Below, piece after piece: positions 17,887-26,382 of a DNA stretch of 64,000 nt. This DNA is from Eubacteriales bacterium (GTDB taxonomy: Bacteria > Bacillota > Clostridia > Lachnospirales > Lachnospiraceae): assembly GCA_030525875.1 (NCBI GenBank), contig JAUNDV010000001.1:1-64000 (forward strand). Reading direction: 5' to 3'. The position numbers were made by a program, and so were the translations under genes. The notes under the pieces are model-generated. The model did not search any database, was not told the DNA's origin, and saw only the letters and a program-made list of their open reading frames with translations. Within the stretch, counting starts at the first letter, position 1. Each line of letters opens with the position of its first letter.

Positions 17887-19242
17887 TTATCCTATAGTTA
17901 CGTCTTCAAGAGGCTTGTGGACGATAACATTTTCAGGCTGTCTGGAAATGGCGAATAGAATCGTAAGTCCGCCTACTCGGCCAAGATACATGAGTGTTAT
18001 CAATACTATCCTTGAAAATTCACTGCATTCAGCTGTAACGCCACAGCTTAGACCTACAGTAGCTATAGCTGAAGCACATTCAAATACGCAGTCTGGAAGG
18101 CTAAGTCCATCGACAATACTTATGATAGAGCTTCCTGCAAAGAGTAGGAAAATGTACATAAACAGCACGGTGACAGCATTATTTATAGTATCATTGGCAA
18201 TTCTACGGTTAAATACATTGATGCTTTCGTCCCTCTTCATAAATGAAATACTACATAAGATAAGGACAGCTATAGTTGTTGTTTTGAAACCTCCGGCTGT
18301 AGATGCTGGTGAACCACCTATAAGCATCAGTATTACAGTAATAAGGTAAGAGGTAGGACTATACTTTGTCAGGTCTACAGTATTAAAGCCAGCTGTACGT
18401 GGAGTAACAGACTGAAAGGCTGAGGCCCAGGCCTTTTCCTCTATAGTCATCCACTCCCATTGTGGGAGATTGAATTCATAAAAGAAAAAGAATAAAGCAG
18501 GAAGAATCAGTATCAGAGCTGTTGTAATAAGAACCAGCTTTGAATGAAGCTTGTAATTCCTGAAATTGAGTCCATTTTTGAGGATATCCTTCCATACTAT
18601 AAAGCCGATACCACCAATAATAATAAGCGCCATAATGGTAAGGTTGACTATAGGATCTGATATATATAGGCACAGGGATGAAAATGGCTCATACTGTCCC
18701 ATAAGGTCAAAACCGGCATTACAGAATGCAGATATAGAATGAAAGATGCCTGCCCATATTCCGTTTATAATACCCATCTGAGGAATGAAGCGGGATGCCA
18801 GCAGTAAAGCACCACAGAGCTCAACTGTAAGTATTGCTTTGATAATAAAGCCGGTAAATCTGATTATACCGCCGGTACCTGATCCAGAGATAGAGTCATT
18901 CATAATAAGACGCTGTCTAAGACTTATCTTCTTGCCGCTTAGTAAAAAAAGTATAAGTGCAACCGTGATGACTCCCATACCACCAATCTGTATTAAGCTT
19001 ATAATGACAAGCTGACCAAAAAATGACCAGTGGGTAAAGGTATCATAAATGATAAGTCCGGTAACACAGACTGCCGAGGTGGATGTAAAAAGACAGTCTA
19101 AAAATGGAGTAAAGCTTCCGTCTCTGCTTGAAATAGGAAGCATAAGCAGGAAAGCACCAAACAGTATTATTCCTGCAAAGCCCAAGGTTATTACCTCTGC
19201 TGAGCTTAAGTTCTTAAAAAATAGTTTAATGTTTTTAGTCAT
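17887..19242 (-). CDS. TrkH/KtrB family potassium uptake pore protein
   Basis: The 451-residue membrane protein contains four pore-loop repeats typical of Trk/Ktr pores, visible as TSTSAVCVTGL, SISAFCNAGFDL, SVTPRTAGFNTVDL and ASAIATVGLSCGV. It takes up K+ coupled to the ion gradient and needs the RCK subunit encoded at 17089-17736. I chose the ATG at 19242; an in-frame TTG at 19272 would add ten residues, and neither has a clear ribosome site. Confidence 0.92.
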   Translation of the reverse strand: MTKNIKLFFKNLSSAEVITLGFAGIILFGAFLLMLPISSRDGSFTPFLDCLFTSTSAVCVTGLIIYDTFTHWSFFGQLVIISLIQIGGMGVITVALILFLLSGKKISLRQRLIMNDSISGSGTGGIIRFTGFIIKAILTVELCGALLLASRFIPQMGIINGIWAGIFHSISAFCNAGFDLMGQYEPFSSLCLYISDPIVNLTIMALIIIGGIGFIVWKDILKNGLNFRNYKLHSKLVLITTALILILPALFFFFYEFNLPQWEWMTIEEKAWASAFQSVTPRTAGFNTVDLTKYSPTSYLITVILMLIGGSPASTAGGFKTTTIAVLILCSISFMKRDESINVFNRRIANDTINNAVTVLFMYIFLLFAGSSIISIVDGLSLPDCVFECASAIATVGLSCGVTAECSEFSRIVLITLMYLGRVGGLTILFAISRQPENVIVHKPLEDVTIG

Positions 19243-19355
19243 AATTAAAGTAAAATATAATGTATTTGCCAAAAATGTTACAAAGTATTAATATTACATG
19301 GTATTATAGTCTAACAAATATTTAATGTAAATATCTTTATTAAAAAGGAGCAGAG

Positions 19356-20618
19356 ATGGAAATAAAGGAAAATAGAAATAAAGAGCTTATAATGGTAGGC
19401 ATTTCCGATAATTCCAATAACGCACAGCTGATAAGAGCAGCAGGAAGATTAGCAAAAGGCCAGAATGCCAAGATAATGGTTGTTCATGTTGAAACAATAT
19501 CAGAAAAGGTAAATCATGGCAATAAAGAGTCTGTATTTTCTGAGGCTGAAAACCTTGCAAAAGCATTCGGTGCGGAGATGGTAAAGGTACAGGGAAATGA
19601 CGTAGCAAGGCAGCTTGCAGAGATTGCCAGGGTAAAGGGAGCAAAGAAGCTCATTCTTGGAATGAGCAAAAGAAAAATATACAGCAAAAATAAGGATATA
19701 GGTTCAACAGTAAAGGAATATATGCCATCCTTAGATGTCTATATACTTCCTCTGATGTCAAAGGATAAAAGGGAAGCCGGTACATATTACAGCTATAAGA
19801 ATATTGAAAGAAAGAACCAGCTGAATATGGTAAAGCAGTTTTTATTACTGTTTATGGCAATGGCAGCATGTACATTTATAGGCGTCATTTTCAGAAATCT
19901 GGGAATACCTTATGTAAATATAGTAATGATATATATTTTGGGAGTAATGGTACTAAGTACTATAGATGGCAGTTTCCTGTTTATGTTGTTTACATCATTT
20001 ACTGCTGTAATGACAGTAAACTTCTTTTTTGCAGAGCCATTATACAGCTTCTATTATAAAAATGCTGTAGACCTTGTAACCTTTATAATGATGTTTATAA
20101 TGGCTGTTACTATATCAATGCTTGTAAGAAGATTTAAGTCACTCTTTGATACAAGTCATCGAAACAGTGCAAGAACAGGTATACTTTTTGAGCAGGCAAT
20201 GATGCTACTTAGTGCTGAGGATCTGGATGATGTAGAGAGAATAGTATCAGAGCAGGTTTCAAAGATAACAGGAAGATCAGTTATAATATATGAAAATCCT
20301 GATTTAAGAGGACGTGATTTTAATCCGATATATTTTCCTAAGACAGGGCTTTCAGTATCACAGCTATATGCAGCAGATAATGACAATGACAGGTATATAG
20401 CAAAGCAGCTTATTGATGGAAAGCAGGTTATTCAGGGAATAAATGGGGCATATGCCGAATATTTCAATCTTAAACACGATGACAGAGTATATATGGCTGT
20501 AGGTGTATATCAGGCCGGTGAAAAGCCAATAGGAAAGAATTCATTTGAGGCAGGACTGATAGCATCACTCTTAAATGAGGCAGCCGTGGTTGTAGAACGA
20601 ATTTTACAGAAAAAATAA
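19356..20618 (+). CDS. KdpD-like protein (USP, DUF4118 and GAF-like regions) without a kinase domain
   Basis: This 420-residue protein has a universal-stress-protein-like domain (residues 8-130), four membrane segments resembling the KdpD DUF4118 region (about 155-255), and a C-terminal GAF-like domain (265-418). These match the middle of KdpD, but both the N-terminal KdpD ATPase domain and the histidine kinase domain are absent. No kdpABC is nearby, yet the Trk/Ktr pore is adjacent and divergent, suggesting a sensor or regulator of potassium transport (inference). AAAGGAG precedes the ATG; the next gene starts 9 bp after the stop. Confidence 0.8.
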   Translation: MEIKENRNKELIMVGISDNSNNAQLIRAAGRLAKGQNAKIMVVHVETISEKVNHGNKESVFSEAENLAKAFGAEMVKVQGNDVARQLAEIARVKGAKKLILGMSKRKIYSKNKDIGSTVKEYMPSLDVYILPLMSKDKREAGTYYSYKNIERKNQLNMVKQFLLLFMAMAACTFIGVIFRNLGIPYVNIVMIYILGVMVLSTIDGSFLFMLFTSFTAVMTVNFFFAEPLYSFYYKNAVDLVTFIMMFIMAVTISMLVRRFKSLFDTSHRNSARTGILFEQAMMLLSAEDLDDVERIVSEQVSKITGRSVIIYENPDLRGRDFNPIYFPKTGLSVSQLYAADNDNDRYIAKQLIDGKQVIQGINGAYAEYFNLKHDDRVYMAVGVYQAGEKPIGKNSFEAGLIASLLNEAAVVVERILQKK

Positions 20619-20627
20619 GGAGAATGT

Positions 20628-21500
20628 ATGCACAGATATCTTGCATCAGCCGGACTTAATCAACTAAAAAACAATGCAGATGTGGATAAGTTTCTGTATG
20701 GAGAGCTTATATGTGGAGAAAATCTATATGCAGAATATAAAAATGAAGGAGAATGCATATTAAAGGAGTACAGACTAAGTATTGCGGAGAATATCAGTCT
20801 TATAGCAATAACAGAGAGCTATCCTTCAGGAAGAGAGAGGATAATATCATATTTTCCTTATCTTCATCAAAATGAAGTATTTTCAGCAGAGAATTGTACT
20901 GTTGAAGAGCATATAGCAGGTGAAAGTTATAGCGGATTTATAGAGGATTATAAAATAGGTATATCTATTATATTCTATATAAGCAACAATCTGGACTACC
21001 GTAAAATGGCAGAAACAAATCCAGATAAGCATTTTAATAAAACATATCTTTCAGCCTTTGGAAGCGAGGGAAGGATAATACTTCCTATAGAGAAGAAGCA
21101 GATAGACGAAAATGAATTCAAAACTAACAAGGATTCTGAAAATCTGATAGAAGCGGCTAAGGAAGGCGATGAAAATGCTATAGAAATACTTACAGAGGCC
21201 GAGATGGATACATATTCTGAGGTTATGAAGAGAATTGGTAACGAGGATGTGTACAGCATAGTTGAGTCAAGCTGCATACCTAGCGGTGTAGAATGTGATA
21301 TATATTCAGTAATAGGAGAAATTGAGGATATAAAAACTGTAAAGAGTATTTATACCTCTGAACTCATATATATCTTAAAGCTTAACTGCAATGATATAGT
21401 ATTTCCAATGGCTATAGCTGAAAGCTGTCTCTATGGAGTACCTGAAGTAGGAAGACGTTTTAAGGGAAAAATATGGCTTCAGGGAAGAGTAAGTGAATAA
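20628..21500 (+). CDS. DUF3881 family protein
   Basis: The 290-residue soluble acidic protein starts MHRYLASAGL, the usual start of DUF3881 proteins, a family I know mainly from Lachnospiraceae. It has no membrane segment or recognised catalytic motif. It contains a charged linker around residues 165-190 and ends with GRRFKGKIWLQGRV. AAGGAG precedes the ATG. It lies between the KdpD-like gene and a DUF1461 gene with short gaps, probably one operon. Function unknown. Confidence 0.75.
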   Translation: MHRYLASAGLNQLKNNADVDKFLYGELICGENLYAEYKNEGECILKEYRLSIAENISLIAITESYPSGRERIISYFPYLHQNEVFSAENCTVEEHIAGESYSGFIEDYKIGISIIFYISNNLDYRKMAETNPDKHFNKTYLSAFGSEGRIILPIEKKQIDENEFKTNKDSENLIEAAKEGDENAIEILTEAEMDTYSEVMKRIGNEDVYSIVESSCIPSGVECDIYSVIGEIEDIKTVKSIYTSELIYILKLNCNDIVFPMAIAESCLYGVPEVGRRFKGKIWLQGRVSE

Positions 21501-21511
21501 GGATACAATAT

Positions 21512-22261
21512 ATGAAGAAAACGATTAAAAACATACTAGCCATACTCTGTGCTATTTTCACGATATGGATACTCTTAGTATCTTCAATAGAAGTAGTTTG
21601 TTACTACATACCTGGTTTTTTTGAATATGAATATGAAAAGCATGACGTACTTTCACAGCTTCCAGAAATGAGTATGAGTGAAGAAGATGGCCTCATGGCT
21701 GTTACAAATCATATGATGAAATATCTGAGGGGAGATGAGGATGCTAAAGAGCTTCAGATAGTTGTGAAAATGGGTGGAGAGGATAGAGAGTTTTTTACAG
21801 AGAGAGAGCTTTTGCATATGGAAGATGTAAGGGGACTCTTTATAGGCGCTCAAAATCTTAGAATGGCAGCAGCATTTATGGTTGTAGTACTGCTTGCAGT
21901 TATCTGGATAATGGAGCCAAAGCCAGCTTCAGATATGGTTAAAAAGTCTGATCTATTCAGATATGATATATGCAAGGGATTACTTAAGGGAAGCTTTGCA
22001 TTTTTGATAGTTTCAGCAGTTCTTGGAATTATCGTAGCAACAAATTTTTCAGAGGCATTTGTAACCTTTCATCATATATTCTTTGACAATGATCTATGGA
22101 TTCTTGATCCTAGTGTAGATATGCTTGTTAATATAGTTCCTGAGGGATTTTTCTTTGATACAGCAAGTCTTATACTTATCATATTTGGAGCAGTTATGCT
22201 TGTATTGGTGCTTGTTGCATTGTATGTAAGCAGGAAGTTAAAAAAGGATAAGGGTATATAA
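21512..22261 (+). CDS. DUF1461 (TIGR01906) integral membrane protein
   Basis: The 249-residue protein has four predicted membrane segments and the family's conserved blocks: FFTERELLHMEDVRGLF before the second helix and FHHIFFDNDLWILDPSVD plus VPEGFFFD before the last. The family is of unknown function and sits in the cytoplasmic membrane. It follows DUF3881 by 11 bp with an AAGGA ribosome site. Confidence 0.85.
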   Translation: MKKTIKNILAILCAIFTIWILLVSSIEVVCYYIPGFFEYEYEKHDVLSQLPEMSMSEEDGLMAVTNHMMKYLRGDEDAKELQIVVKMGGEDREFFTERELLHMEDVRGLFIGAQNLRMAAAFMVVVLLAVIWIMEPKPASDMVKKSDLFRYDICKGLLKGSFAFLIVSAVLGIIVATNFSEAFVTFHHIFFDNDLWILDPSVDMLVNIVPEGFFFDTASLILIIFGAVMLVLVLVALYVSRKLKKDKGI

Positions 22262-22329
22262 GGTATTTCGATAGAGTTTAATAAAATAGCTCCAGGGTAC
22301 GCTTTGGGGGTATGATTTAATAAAATACT

Positions 22330-22357
22330 TTGTAATATGTTTTAAATATGCTATAAT
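22330..22357 (+). promoter_or_regulatory. Promoter of tRNA-Arg
   Basis: -35-like TTGTAA (22330-22335) and -10 TATAAT (22352-22357) are separated by 16 bp. A small hairpin (AGGCAC 22362-22367 with GTGCCT 22375-22380) lies between the promoter and the tRNA. Confidence 0.65.
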
Positions 22358-22386
22358 GTGTAGGCACAATTGAAGTGCCTATATAG

Positions 22387-22460
22387 GTCTCTGTAGCTCA
22401 GTAGGATAGAGCGTTCGCCTCCTAAGCGAAAGGTCGCTGGTTCGACTCCAGTCAGGGACG
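22387..22460 (+). tRNA. tRNA-Arg (anticodon CCT)
   Basis: A full cloverleaf can be drawn: acceptor GTCTCTG/CAGGGAC, D-stem GCTC/GAGC, anticodon stem TTCGC/GCGAA with loop CTCCTAA (anticodon CCT, reads AGG), and T-loop TTCGACT. The discriminator base is G and CCA is not encoded. Confidence 0.97.
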
Positions 22461-22466
22461 TTAATA

Positions 22467-22510
22467 AAAAGCCGGAATCATTTATTTTTAAGTGATTTCG
22501 GCTTTTATTT
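22467..22510 (+). terminator. Terminator of tRNA-Arg
   Basis: A 14-bp stem (22467-22480 with 22493-22506, one G-U pair) has its 3' arm ending in TTTT and is followed by ATTT. Confidence 0.9.
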
Positions 22511-22561
22511 GATGTAAGGCAGACATCAGAGATATTATAAAGCAATTGTGTAGTTATATAA

Positions 22562-22651
22562 GGTGTTGAAATAATTGAAGGTCATATGATGCCAGATCAT
22601 ATTCATATATTATTAAGTATTCCACCGAAGGGCATTATACATATGGTATAA
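22562..22651 (+). pseudogene. IS200/IS605 TnpA transposase fragment
   Basis: Translation from 22562 gives 29 codons before a stop, including EGHMMPDHIHILLSIPPK. This is the central HUH block (His-hydrophobic-His, here HIH) of Y1 transposases of the IS200/IS605 family, which are normally about 130-155 residues. Neither the N-terminal part nor the downstream catalytic Tyr region is present. It is a remnant marking the left side of an accessory segment. Confidence 0.8.
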
Positions 22652-22814
22652 TACTAAAAATATTATAAATAAAACTTTTGTATGATGCTGACACTGTATT
22701 GTCACTATAAAATAGACGTGCATTATAATAATATATAGAGTAACTAAAATATGAAGTGAAATTACGGACTTTGAACAATTGGTTAAGGATGTTATCGATA
22801 GGGAGAATAGATTT

Positions 22815-23662
22815 ATGAAGAAAAAAATATTCATATGTAGTATATTAGCTACTGCATTGCTGTGGGGATGTGGACAGCAAAAAAATGTTTCTTACACTCT
22901 TGATACAATAAGTGAGTCAGAAACAGGGGCAGAAATATCTAATATAGATTTAGTAGTACCAACTTATCAACAGGGAACACCTGATGTAGAAACAGGGATA
23001 GAAGAAGACGAATTTGAATATGTTTATGAAATGAGTATTTATTCAGAAACACAGAACGAGAAGAGCTCTGTAGAAATTCAGTATCCATGGTTTAAGTGGG
23101 ATGGTAAAAATAAGGCTCCGGAACTCAATCAGATAATTTTAAATAAAATTCATGAAATTGCTTATTTAGATCCTGAAAGTTTTCCGGAAAATCCCAAAGT
23201 AATTGCTAGTTATCAATCAGAGGTTACATTATTAAATTCTAAAGTAGTAAGTATTGTTTTTTGGGGAGAACATGATATAGAAGGAAGTCAATTTCCAACC
23301 ACAAACTTATATACTCTTAATATAGATTTACAATCTTTAAGGGAAATTCAAGTATCTGAATTATATGAAATCAATAAAGAATTTGAGGAAATTTTTTTTG
23401 AGAAAGCTTTTTTTCGACTGATCCAATCACATCTTTTAGTGAAGAACAATTTTCAGAAATACTAAAGTATCAGACTTCTGAATATAACAGTATAAGTCCG
23501 TTTACATATGCAGGGAATATGAATTTTTTCTTAAAGCCTGAAGGAATTGTTTTTAGTATGCCAGCAGTTCATGCAAGTGGAAGTGATCATTTTGAGTCAG
23601 AAGTTTTTTATGAAGATTTACAGGATTTGTATTTACCAGAACAAATTTACTATAATGAATGA
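22815..23662 (+). pseudogene. Frameshifted lipoprotein resembling RsiV/DUF3298 proteins
   Basis: The first frame (22815-23465) starts with a lipoprotein signal (MKKKIFICSILATALLWGC, Cys19) behind a GGGAG site and then an exported domain. At a run of seven T (23408-23414) the frame leaves the homology and stops at 23465. One base's shift continues as FSTDPITSFSEEQF through FTYAGNMNFFLKPEGIVFSMP to a stop at 23662, a good match to the C-terminal DUF3298 pattern. One lost T in the homopolymer explains it. This may be a true pseudogene, a slippage site or a sequencing error. Confidence 0.7.
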
Positions 23663-23999
23663 AAAGTCTAATCCCCCAACTATGCTGTGGAGAATAGAGT
23701 AAGTGGAAACGTAGAAGATACCATAAAAAAGCCTCCTGAGTTAAAATGAGAGTGGTATCACAATCAAGCTCGAACATAGGAGGCGGTCCAAATAACGAAA
23801 TTTTAAAAAGTGTTGTAGCTTGTATTGGATATTGTGTTCTTTCGTTAACTGTCATGACAGAGAAAAATTAAAAATATCATATAAGCGTGTAGGTTTTCCT
23901 ACATGTTTATATGATAAAAAAACTGCATTTTTATATTGACATTCACCTTGCCCTTAAATTAAAACGAAAATTACGGGAAACAGCAGGCGGATAAGGGTA
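23663..23999. other. Degenerate intergenic DNA with one copy of an imperfect direct repeat
   Basis: No intact gene is seen. A 38-bp segment at 23811-23848 matches 33 of 38 positions of a segment at 25310-25347 on the other side of the fic gene. GCCTCCT near 23742 and AGGAGGC near 23778 could pair. The content looks like eroded mobile DNA. Confidence 0.5.
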
Positions 24000-25046
24000 T
24001 TATTTTAATCGGATATAATAGGTTGCCCTGCCGGAACCATCTCGTTTCAAATCGCCCTCTTTTACCAACTTTCTAAGAGAGCCTTCTATAGAGCTGATAC
24101 TCAAAGATGGGCATAGTTCTCGAATGTCTTGCTTCGTGAATTTACCAATCTTATTTTGTGTTGCTTTTCGTACCATTTCTACTGCCGGAAGTTTTGTCTC
24201 TACAATGGAAAATCTATCCTCAAAATCTTTATACGCCGCAAGAATGGTGCTAAGCAGGTATTTGATAAAAGGAACGACATCTTCACAGCCTTCGTGCCAT
24301 CCGTCCTGGGACCTGGCAAGTGCATCATAGTAAAGGTCTTTCGCCTTTGCGATTTTGGCTTCCAGAGAAATATATTTCCCTACATAAAAGCCGTTACGAT
24401 ATAACAGCAGGGTTGTAAGCAGGCGGCTCATTCTGCCATTTCCGTCGTTAAAAGGATGGATACATAAAAAGTCATGGATAAAGATTGGAATAGCAATCAA
24501 TGGCTCTACTTCAAAATTGCCAATTACACGATTATATTCTTCGCAGATTTTATCCAATGCTTCCGGTGTTTCAAACGGAGCAAGCGGCGTGAACAGTATT
24601 TCCGTATGTCCGTCAGGATAGGTCGCACTGATATAGTTCTGAACATTCTTGGTCTGTCCGGCAAGCGGGTTATTCATGTGACTGTACATGATTTTGTGTA
24701 ATTGCAAAATGTAATTTCGGGAAATAGGAATTGCATCGAAGCTGTCATGAATGATATTCAGCACATCACGATAGCCGGCAATTTCCTGTTCATCACGATT
24801 TTTCGGTGTGGTCTTTTCTTCCACCAGTTGCTTGATACGGGTGTTGGTTGTGACAATTCCTTCGATTGCATTGGATGCTTCGGTACTCTGTATTTTTGCA
24901 ATCTCTACGAGCTTTTCCAGTTCTTCCGGGCGCTGCTTCAAGTATTGCTCTTGTTTCCCGACTTCTCTATAAATTGCTGCAATATATCCCAGAACCTCTG
25001 AATCCCATTTTTGATCTTTTATTTTCGAGTAACTGAATGTTCTCAT
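24000..25046 (-). CDS. Fic family protein (predicted AMPylase)
   Basis: The 348-residue protein carries the complete Fic motif HPFNDGNGR (H197-R205), so it should transfer AMP (or another phosphate-containing group) to a hydroxyl side chain of a target. An N-terminal inhibitory motif SNAIEG (S58-G63) fits the [S/T]xxxE[G/N] pattern of self-inhibited class II Fic proteins. The C-terminal 80 residues look like a winged helix (FTKQDIRELCPSLSISSIEGSLRKL). Base composition is visibly richer in GC than the core genes, and imperfect direct repeats flank it, both suggesting transfer. AGGAGG precedes the ATG. No antitoxin partner is seen. Confidence 0.92.
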   Translation of the reverse strand: MRTFSYSKIKDQKWDSEVLGYIAAIYREVGKQEQYLKQRPEELEKLVEIAKIQSTEASNAIEGIVTTNTRIKQLVEEKTTPKNRDEQEIAGYRDVLNIIHDSFDAIPISRNYILQLHKIMYSHMNNPLAGQTKNVQNYISATYPDGHTEILFTPLAPFETPEALDKICEEYNRVIGNFEVEPLIAIPIFIHDFLCIHPFNDGNGRMSRLLTTLLLYRNGFYVGKYISLEAKIAKAKDLYYDALARSQDGWHEGCEDVVPFIKYLLSTILAAYKDFEDRFSIVETKLPAVEMVRKATQNKIGKFTKQDIRELCPSLSISSIEGSLRKLVKEGDLKRDGSGRATYYIRLK

Positions 25047-25393
25047 TCCCTTAGCTTCCTCCTGCTTCCATTAAAATATAACAGAAAATAAGGGAAAAAT
25101 CAAACGCTGGTAAGATTATCCCTTAAATATACGAATTAATTAATGGATATGCTTGAACACATGGTATATCTCTTAATTACATATTTTATTCGGAAAGAAC
25201 GATAAAAAGCTGTAGCGCAAAAAGAAAATTTGGTGCTTTTGTAGCTTTCTTGAAAAACTGGTTCTACTACTTCCTCTGGAGATGTTTCGCACGCTTTTTA
25301 CTCTGTACCTGTTGTAGCTTGTATGGGATATTGTATTCTCTTGCTAACGTCAGCGTAAAGTCCACGAAATTTCCCCATCCGTCGGTCAGTGTA
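25047..25393. other. Degenerate coding remnant and second copy of the imperfect direct repeat
   Basis: The minus strand of about 25270-25390 reads as a protein-like stretch (LTDGWGNFVDFTLTLARE, YNIPYKLQQVQSKKRAKHL) with no proper start. It looks like a fragment of a mobile-element gene I cannot name. Positions 25310-25347 repeat 23811-23848 with 33 of 38 identities. Confidence 0.5.
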
Positions 25394-26311
25394 TCAGAGC
25401 GAAGGACGATTCTCATCTGTCTTAAGTATCATCCGGGTCCTCCTTTGTTCCTGAACTAGGTGTAGGGAGCGCACCTGTGCCCAAGGGATGTCGTGCGCCA
25501 GCCCAAAGCTGACCACTCGAAGCAAATGCCGTGAGTAAAACACCTTTCGCCAGCTGGAGTGCAGAAAACAGCAGATGAACAGAAGATCTATCAATGCTAG
25601 CATCAAAATATACTTCTTCAGTCCGCCATTACTCCAAATGTCCCATAGCTCATGAGGGTCATCAACCGCAGCCTGATAGAGTATTACGCCAGTAAGTACA
25701 GTAAGCGCTACAGGGAGGATGAGAAACTGGTAAACTGAGGACGAACATTTTAGCACAGAGAATTCCATGTCTAAATCATCCCTACGTTGCTTTTGCTTCC
25801 AGCGCCGTTTGGAGAGAAAATCCCATCCAGTGACAGCTAAAAGCATTGGGATATTGATGGCAGCAAGGATTAGGGAATGACGGAAAATAGCGGATATATT
25901 GTCGTTCCACCCCATAGGCAGACAGACTGCGATGTTAATCAGATTGGCAATCAGCAGGATGCCGAGAATCACGGTGATGGTCTCAATGGTTGTGGAATGT
26001 CTGCGGCGGCCAGATGTGGGAGGCTTAAGAATATCACCCTTTTGTAGTTGCTTTGCTTTGCGTCCATGGAGTATCATACACACGGCTTTTCCTGGCTGGG
26101 CGGTGCAAAGTTCCAGGCCGGTCAAGGACATGATTCTCTCAACCCACATTTTAACGGTCTTTCCATCAGTGGTGCTCCGGCATATATAATCATTTACTGA
26201 GATACTGCTGCCCTCCACAATACCCATCACGGCGATGCAGGGACCGCTCATTGTCCGGATATCACGCACCACCAGCCGGAAACTACTTGTACTGTTAAAT
26301 GTTTCATCCAT
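25394..26311 (-). CDS. Membrane protein with an N-terminal EF-Tu domain-2-like barrel
   Basis: Residues 10-98 follow the beta-barrel pattern of translational-GTPase domain 2 (FRLVVRDIRTMSG, then VMGIVEGSSISVNDYI, then AQPGKAVCMILHG, then LQKGDILKPP). There is no GTPase domain. About four membrane segments follow (roughly 110-132, 140-160, 190-212, 232-252), then a short charged tail. The ATG at 26311 has a strong AAGGTGAGG site. Codon use is GC-richer than the core genes. It could bind a translation-like ligand or use the barrel as a scaffold. Function unknown. Confidence 0.65.
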   Translation of the reverse strand: MDETFNSTSSFRLVVRDIRTMSGPCIAVMGIVEGSSISVNDYICRSTTDGKTVKMWVERIMSLTGLELCTAQPGKAVCMILHGRKAKQLQKGDILKPPTSGRRRHSTTIETITVILGILLIANLINIAVCLPMGWNDNISAIFRHSLILAAINIPMLLAVTGWDFLSKRRWKQKQRRDDLDMEFSVLKCSSSVYQFLILPVALTVLTGVILYQAAVDDPHELWDIWSNGGLKKYILMLALIDLLFICCFLHSSWRKVFYSRHLLRVVSFGLAHDIPWAQVRSLHLVQEQRRTRMILKTDENRPSL

Positions 26312-26382
26312 ACCCTCACCTTCTTTCTATGACTTTTGATTTAGTTCTGTCACTACGACCTTCCGTATAATGGAAGTTGTCG

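Noticed and set aside
20691..20699. Consensus DnaA box TGTGGATAA inside the DUF3881 gene
   Set aside because: It encodes ordinary residues in a conserved frame; one isolated coding match is likely chance.
22351..22545. Minus-strand ORF reading SLTGVEPATFRLGGERS
   Set aside because: This peptide is the well-known antisense translation of a tRNA gene; the tRNA-Arg on the plus strand explains it.
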